Shown here: piece by piece, positions 6,048 to 9,536 of the stretch | Numbering within the stretch: the first letter of the stretch is position 1 | Layout of the letters: every line of letters starts with the position of its first letter | NCBI GenBank assembly: GCA_003669255.1 | Contig: QWPO01000092.1 | Coordinates: forward strand, 1 to 9,536 | Reading direction: 5' to 3' | DNA: 9,536 nucleotides | Source of the DNA: Planctomycetota bacterium | GTDB taxonomy: Bacteria > Planctomycetota > Planctomycetia > Pirellulales > UBA1268 | The notes under the pieces: generated by a model | Told to the model about the DNA's origin: nothing | What the model saw: only the letters and a program-made list of their open reading frames with translations | The model's database searches: none | Translations under genes and position numbers: made by a program

Positions 6048-6178
6048 GGGGCTGCCCATGCCCGTCGCCGGACGCTCGCTGCGCCCCTCCAGGGCTTCGC
6101 TCGCTCGATGTTTCCTCCGCTGCGCCATCCTGGCTGCGCGGAGGAAACAAACGCCGGCTCCCGGGCACGGGCAGCCCC
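6048..6178 (-). repeat. Structured inverted-repeat element, copy 2 (about 131 bp)
   Basis: This is the reverse complement of the element at 1131-1270, about 85% identical. The terminal arms 6048-6064 and 6162-6178 share GGGGCTGCCC. The central 11-bp stem is 6110-6120 (GTTTCCTCCGC) with 6138-6148, again with a 17-nt interior holding GCC-AGGAT-GGC in element orientation. The second hairpin is GCCC-TGGAG-GGGC in element orientation. Relative to copy 1, two pairs in the 11-bp stem (C-G to T-A, T-A to C-G) and two in the second hairpin (G-C to C-G) changed on both sides. It lies 66 bp downstream of the methyltransferase stop, in sense orientation, like copy 1 behind its gene. Confidence 0.8.
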
Positions 6179-6191
6179 TCGCTGGCCCCCC

Positions 6192-6214
6192 GTAGCACAG
6201 GTTTTCAACCTGTG
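6192..6214 (+). repeat. REP-type palindrome 2 (GTAG + hairpin)
   Basis: GTAG (6192-6195) is followed by CACAGGTT (6196-6203), loop TTC and AACCTGTG (6207-6214). It is a perfect match to REP 1 in inverted orientation. It lies between the methyltransferase stop and structured element copy 2. Confidence 0.8.
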
Positions 6215-6244
6215 GGCCTGGCTGTGGGTCTTGCGACTTCGCGC

Positions 6245-6892
6245 TCACCGGGGGTGCGTGACGCGGTAGATGTCGATTTCCGGCCCGGTGGTGATGCCAT
6301 GCGGCCGGCGGGGCTGCTGCTTCACGATCCCGAGGCCCGCGGCACGAATCGCGGGCTCGAAGTTCACGGCCCGGGCGCGGCCGGGGTCGGCCACGAGAGC
6401 CGTGCCATTCGGAGTGAGCGTGCGGGCGACCACGGCCGCCAGGGCCTCGGCGTGGTGCTTCTCGTAGAGCACGTCGGCTGCGACCACGAGGTCGAACATA
6501 GGCAGGTCGTCCGGCAGCCGCCGCCAATCGAGCAGCAGCGTTTCCAGGCCCTCGGCCCCGTTGCGGTTGGCGTTGTAGCGGACGCCCTCAAGGGCGTCGT
6601 CTTCGTAGTCGCTGGCCACCGCGCGGAAGCCGCGGCGACAGGCCACGATCGCCGGCAAGGCTAGGCCGCAGCCGAGTTCGATGAGGCTGCGGCCGCCGGG
6701 CTCCATGCCGGCGATCTCCTCGGCGAGCACGAGGGCCGATTCCCAGACGTTGGCCCAGTAGGGAATCCGCTCGTCCCGCTCGAAGGCCTCGACGTCGATC
6801 AGGGCGTCGAGGTCGGGCGGCTGCCAGAACGTGTAGCGGTCACCGTTGATCTCGATCGCCCGCTCCACCGGCGCGAACCGCTCGTAGCCCAT
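6245..6892 (-). CDS. Class I SAM-dependent methyltransferase (METTL/lysine methyltransferase-like)
   Basis: With the start at 6892 the product has 215 residues. PYWANVWESALVLAEEI (44-60) followed by the SAM-binding motif I LIELGCGLALP (70-80), an acidic Asp95 in ASDYEDDAL, and FDLVVAADVLYE (133-144) are typical of the PF10294/COG3897 group, which includes ETF-beta and other protein lysine methyltransferases. The substrate cannot be told from sequence. An alternative ATG at 6916 would add eight residues, but only the 6892 start has a Shine-Dalgarno (GGAGGG, 8 nt upstream). The gene is divergent from glgB and shares its strand with the amidotransferase homologue, 385 bp downstream. Confidence 0.8.
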   Translation of the reverse strand: MGYERFAPVERAIEINGDRYTFWQPPDLDALIDVEAFERDERIPYWANVWESALVLAEEIAGMEPGGRSLIELGCGLALPAIVACRRGFRAVASDYEDDALEGVRYNANRNGAEGLETLLLDWRRLPDDLPMFDLVVAADVLYEKHHAEALAAVVARTLTPNGTALVADPGRARAVNFEPAIRAAGLGIVKQQPRRPHGITTGPEIDIYRVTHPR

Positions 6893-6900
6893 CCTCACCG

Positions 6901-6906
6901 CCCTCC
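6901..6906 (-). promoter_or_regulatory. Shine-Dalgarno deciding the methyltransferase start
   Basis: GGAGGG on the minus strand is 8 nt before the ATG at 6892, but lies inside the longer reading frame from 6916. It favours the shorter protein. Confidence 0.55.
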
Positions 6907-7025
6907 ACCGTCGCATCCGTCACGATCGGCGCCGGGAGTCACGCCGGCCGCCTGAAGTTGCGACGCGTGAAGCCCTGCCGTGTGTCACGATTGTACGGTC
7001 TCTCCTCCAGCCGCCAGCCCGCCCC

Positions 7026-8921
7026 ATGCTCACCGACTACGACCTCCATCTCCTCGGCGAGGGCCGTCACTGGACGAGCTACGAGAAACTCGGGGCACAT
7101 GTCGAGGAGCACGACGGCGTGCGCGGCGTGACCTTCGCCGTCTGGGCCCCGAACGCCGACAGCGTGTCGGTGGTGGGCGACTTCAACGGCTGGGACTCGG
7201 CCGCCCACCGGATGCACAAGCGGATCCCGTCCGGGATCTGGGAAAAGTTTGTGCCGGGTCTCGAGGCTGGCACGCTCTACAAGTATCGGGTGCACGTCGC
7301 CGGCGGCCATTCCGACCGCAGCGACCCCTACGGTTTCGGCGCCGAAGTGCCCCCGCGCACCGCCTCGCAGGTGATCGACCTCGACGCCCACCAGTGGCAG
7401 GATGGCGACTGGATGGCCACGCGGGCCGCCCGCCAGTCCCTGTCGGCGCCGCTGTCCATCTATGAGGTTCACCTCGGGAGCTGGCGACGGCCGGGCGACG
7501 ACCCGCACCGCTGGCTCTCCTACGCCGATCTCGAGCGGGAACTCGTGCCCTACATCGTGGAGATGGGATTCACGCACGTCGAGTTCCTACCCCCCACCGA
7601 GCATCCGCTGTCGGCGAGCTGGGGCTACCAGACGATCGGCCTGTTCGCCGCCACGAGCCGCTTCGGCCCGCCGCAGGCGCTGATGTCGCTCATCGACGCC
7701 CTCCACCGGGCGGGCGTGGGCGTGATCATCGACTGGGTGCCGGCCCACTTCCCCAAGGATGGCCACGGCCTCCGCCAGTTCGATGGCACCGCGCTCTACG
7801 AGCACGACGACGCGCGGAAGGGCGAGCACCCCGACTGGGGCACGATGATCTTCAACTACGGCCGCCACGAGGTGGCCAACTACCTGATCTCAAGCGCCCT
7901 CTTCTGGCTCGAGCACTACCACGTGGACGGCCTGCGGGTCGATGCCGTGGCCTCGATGCTCTACCTCGACTACAGCCGCAAGGAAGGCGAGTGGGAGCCC
8001 AACTGCTTCGGCGGCCGCGAAAATCTCGAGGCGATCGAGTTCCTCAAGACCTTCAACATCCAGGTCCACGAGCGGTTTCCCGGCACGCTCACGATCGCCG
8101 AAGAGTCGACCGCCTGGCCGGGCGTGTCGCGGCCCACCTACGTGGGCGGCCTCGGCTTCAGCCTGAAGTGGAACATGGGCTGGATGAACGACACGCTCAA
8201 GTACATGCGGCACGACCCCGTGCACCGCAAGTTTCACCACGACGAACTGACGTTCAGCCTGATCTACGCCTTCCATGAGAACTTCGTCCTCCCGTTCTCG
8301 CACGATGAGGTCGTTCACGGGAAGGGCTCGCTGATCGGGCAGATGCCGGGCGACGACTGGCAGAAGTTCGCGAACCTCAGGCTGCTCTATGCCTACATGT
8401 GGTGCCACCCCGGCAAGAAACTGCTCTTCATGGGTGGCGAGTTCGGGCAGTGGGCAGAATGGAACTTCGACGAGAGCCTGCAGTGGCACCTCGGACAGTG
8501 GGAGAAGCATGTCGGTCTGTCGCGGGCCGTCGCCGACCTGAACCGCCTCGTCTGTCGCGAGAAATCGCTCCACGAACTCGACTTCGACGGCCGTGGCTTC
8601 GAGTGGATCGACTGCCACAACTGGCAGGACAGCGTGCTGGCCTTCGCCCGGCGGGCCGCCGACCCAGCCGACTTCACAGTCGTGTGCTGCAACTTCACAC
8701 CCGTGCCCCGCGAGGGCTATCGGCTCGGCGTGCCGCACGGCGGCGTCTACGACGAGGTCTTTAACGGCGACTCGGCCTGGTACGGTGGCGGCAATCTCGG
8801 CAATGCCGGGGCCATCGCCGCCGAGCCGCGGCCACACCACGGCCGCGACTTCTCGGTGTCACTCACGCTCCCGCCGCTGGCGACGGTCGTCCTCAAGCCG
8901 CGCCGGTCGAGCAGCCCGTAG
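7026..8921 (+). CDS. glgB: 1,4-alpha-glucan branching enzyme (GH13)
   Basis: GlgB makes the alpha-1,6 branches of glycogen by cutting and transferring an alpha-1,4 chain. The 631-residue protein has one N-terminal CBM48 (about 30-125, VTFAVWAPNADSVSVVGDFN), a GH13 barrel, and a C-terminal beta domain (from about 525). Catalytic residues are Asp306 (nucleophile, in GLRVDAVASMLY), Glu359 (acid/base, IAEEST) and Asp427 (FSHDEVVHGKGSL). Their spacing, 53 and 68 residues, equals that of E. coli GlgB (405/458/526). The extra N1 module of the E. coli enzyme is absent, so this is the short form. There is no clear Shine-Dalgarno before the ATG. No other glycogen gene is in the window. Its TAG stop forms part of the GTAG of REP 3. 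Confidence 0.96.
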   Translation: MLTDYDLHLLGEGRHWTSYEKLGAHVEEHDGVRGVTFAVWAPNADSVSVVGDFNGWDSAAHRMHKRIPSGIWEKFVPGLEAGTLYKYRVHVAGGHSDRSDPYGFGAEVPPRTASQVIDLDAHQWQDGDWMATRAARQSLSAPLSIYEVHLGSWRRPGDDPHRWLSYADLERELVPYIVEMGFTHVEFLPPTEHPLSASWGYQTIGLFAATSRFGPPQALMSLIDALHRAGVGVIIDWVPAHFPKDGHGLRQFDGTALYEHDDARKGEHPDWGTMIFNYGRHEVANYLISSALFWLEHYHVDGLRVDAVASMLYLDYSRKEGEWEPNCFGGRENLEAIEFLKTFNIQVHERFPGTLTIAEESTAWPGVSRPTYVGGLGFSLKWNMGWMNDTLKYMRHDPVHRKFHHDELTFSLIYAFHENFVLPFSHDEVVHGKGSLIGQMPGDDWQKFANLRLLYAYMWCHPGKKLLFMGGEFGQWAEWNFDESLQWHLGQWEKHVGLSRAVADLNRLVCREKSLHELDFDGRGFEWIDCHNWQDSVLAFARRAADPADFTVVCCNFTPVPREGYRLGVPHGGVYDEVFNGDSAWYGGGNLGNAGAIAAEPRPHHGRDFSVSLTLPPLATVVLKPRRSSSP

Positions 8922-8942
8922 GTGCAGGTTGGCAACCTGCAC
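8918..8942 (+). repeat. REP-type palindrome 3, overlapping the glgB stop codon
   Basis: GTAG (8918-8921) is followed by GTGCAGGTT (8922-8930), loop GGC and AACCTGCAC (8934-8942), a perfect 9-bp stem. It has the same architecture as REPs 1 and 2, with stem changes made on both sides. Its TAG is the glgB stop codon. Confidence 0.75.
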
Positions 8943-8967
8943 GGGGGTCTGTGACGGCGGCTGTTCA

Positions 8968-8992
8968 CCGCAGGATGCCATCCTGCGGCTAC
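8968..8992 (-). repeat. REP-type palindrome 4, inverted partner of REP 3
   Basis: On the minus strand it reads GTAG, CCGCAGGAT, loop GGC, ATCCTGCGG: a perfect 9-bp stem with a 3-nt loop. It faces REP 3 across 25 bp, giving a head-to-head pair like the BIME units known from enterobacteria. The pair fills the gap between convergent glgB and the SurA/PpiD-like gene, where it could also act as a transcript-end structure for both. Confidence 0.75.
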
Positions 8993-9011
8993 CAAAGTTC
9001 GGCGGTGCGCG

Positions 9012-9536
9012 TTACCGAAGTTCCGGGCCGCGGGGTTCACGCTTCCAGGAGACGGCGTACCGCTCCAGGATCGACTTCATCCAGCCGTCGTAGACGCTCC
9101 GGGTGTCGTCGTCGGCAACCGTTGCGAGTCGCCGGGGATCCTGCGTCGAGGCGAGGAACAGGTCCTTGAGTTGGGCGTCGTCGGGCTCGAGCGACACCAG
9201 CCGGATCGCGTAGCAGACGGTCTTCGGCTCGTTGAACGCCACGGCCGTCTGGCCCGGTTCGAGGTCGAACACCGCCCGCATCACTTCGTCGCCGGGCATC
9301 GCGAGCCCTTCGGGCTGCGAGAGTTCGGGCGCTGAGCCGAAGGGGGCGGTACCCCGCGTGAGCCACGTGAACGGCCCAGCCTTCTCGACTTCCACGCCGC
9401 CACGGGCCGCTGCAATCTGCTCCAGCGTCTTTCCGGCCTTCGCCTCCGTGGCGATCTCCTCGGCGGCCTTCCGGGCCAACGGCCGAGCCTCGACGATCCG
9501 CCAGGCGCGGAGCACGTCGTCGCGGGCCGACTGGAA
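9012..9536 (-). CDS. C-terminal part of a SurA/PpiD-like periplasmic folding protein (5' end cut)
   Basis: The frame is open from the right edge of the window to the TAA at 9012-9014, giving 174 visible residues; the true start lies outside, and the in-frame GTG at 9515 is not a likely start. The segment has an Ala/Glu/Lys-rich helical stretch (RAWRIVEARPLARKAAEEIA) and then VFDLEPGQTAVAFNEPKTVCYAIRL, which resembles the end of a parvulin-type PpiC domain (F-x-L-x-PG-x ... Y-x-I-R-L). The tail, DGWMKSILERYAVSWKRE, is helical. Large planctomycete proteins with SurA-like N-termini end this way, but no catalytic parvulin residues can be judged from this piece, so the call is tentative. It converges on glgB. 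Confidence 0.55.
   Translation of the reverse strand, partial: FQSARDDVLRAWRIVEARPLARKAAEEIATEAKAGKTLEQIAAARGGVEVEKAGPFTWLTRGTAPFGSAPELSQPEGLAMPGDEVMRAVFDLEPGQTAVAFNEPKTVCYAIRLVSLEPDDAQLKDLFLASTQDPRRLATVADDDTRSVYDGWMKSILERYAVSWKREPRGPELR

Noticed and set aside
1131..6214. CRISPR array or tRNA in the repeat-rich gaps
   Set aside because: The repeats are few, not regularly spaced and palindromic throughout. The fold of the large element has no tRNA-like T-arm or anticodon arm.
5733..6664. Long open frames on both strands across the repeat island (5733-6527 minus, 5828-6664 plus)
   Set aside because: They run through the inverted repeats and into the coding regions of the methyltransferase and amidotransferase genes in wrong frames. 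The low-complexity translations reflect the repeats.
6917..7025. Promoters in the methyltransferase-glgB divergent gap
   Set aside because: TTGCGA at 6958-6963 and TTGTAC at 6991-6996 were considered as -35/-10, but the spacing is 27 bp. Nothing convincing was found for either direction.
7890..8840. Minus-strand frame of 316 codons opposite glgB
   Set aside because: It is antisense to a complete GH13 enzyme with all catalytic residues; no independent support.

Overview
This window is GC-rich bacterial chromosome with dense, ordinary housekeeping genes separated by gaps full of repeats. The gene styles suggest a planctomycete, perhaps Pirellulales-like: a secreted trypsin-like protease with a TPR-like N-terminal region, a futalosine-type amidohydrolase, a SurA/PpiD-like tail, and few Shine-Dalgarno sites. 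That assignment is an inference from composition and gene style; no rRNA or marker gene is present.

Layout. Positions 1-1083 (+) hold the 3' part of an amidohydrolase resembling aminodeoxyfutalosine deaminases. The gap 1084-1361 contains a 140-bp structured inverted-repeat element and a short REP-type palindrome. On the minus strand, 3940-1362 is a likely operon of hisE, hisG (4-bp stop/start overlap) and a secreted serine protease. miaA (+, 3922-4923) diverges from hisE, and the 5' ends appear to overlap. The gap 4924-5112 has only one weak hairpin. A PuuD-like class I glutamine amidotransferase homologue (-, 5113-5859) lacks the usual catalytic cysteine. The gap 5860-6244 is a repeat island: an 18-bp palindrome, a 10-bp-stem hairpin, a tandem TGCTAGCA pair, a second copy of the structured element in the opposite orientation, and a second REP. 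A SAM-dependent methyltransferase (-, 6245-6892) diverges from glgB (+, 7026-8921). Two inverted REP palindromes fill the convergent gap after glgB, and the C-terminal part of a SurA/PpiD-like protein (-) runs off the right edge.

How the genes relate. HisE and HisG act in the first two steps of histidine synthesis and are translationally coupled. The other genes (tRNA isopentenylation, glycogen branching, possible menaquinone synthesis, proteolysis, methylation) are unrelated housekeeping functions with no common pathway visible.

The most interesting signal is non-coding. The two copies of the ~131-140-bp element differ mainly by changes that keep base pairing intact, so its fold seems to be preserved. 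Around the genes lie four REP palindromes, each starting with GTAG and having a 3-nt loop, the signature of REPs mobilised by RAYT (TnpA_REP) enzymes. No transposase is in the window.
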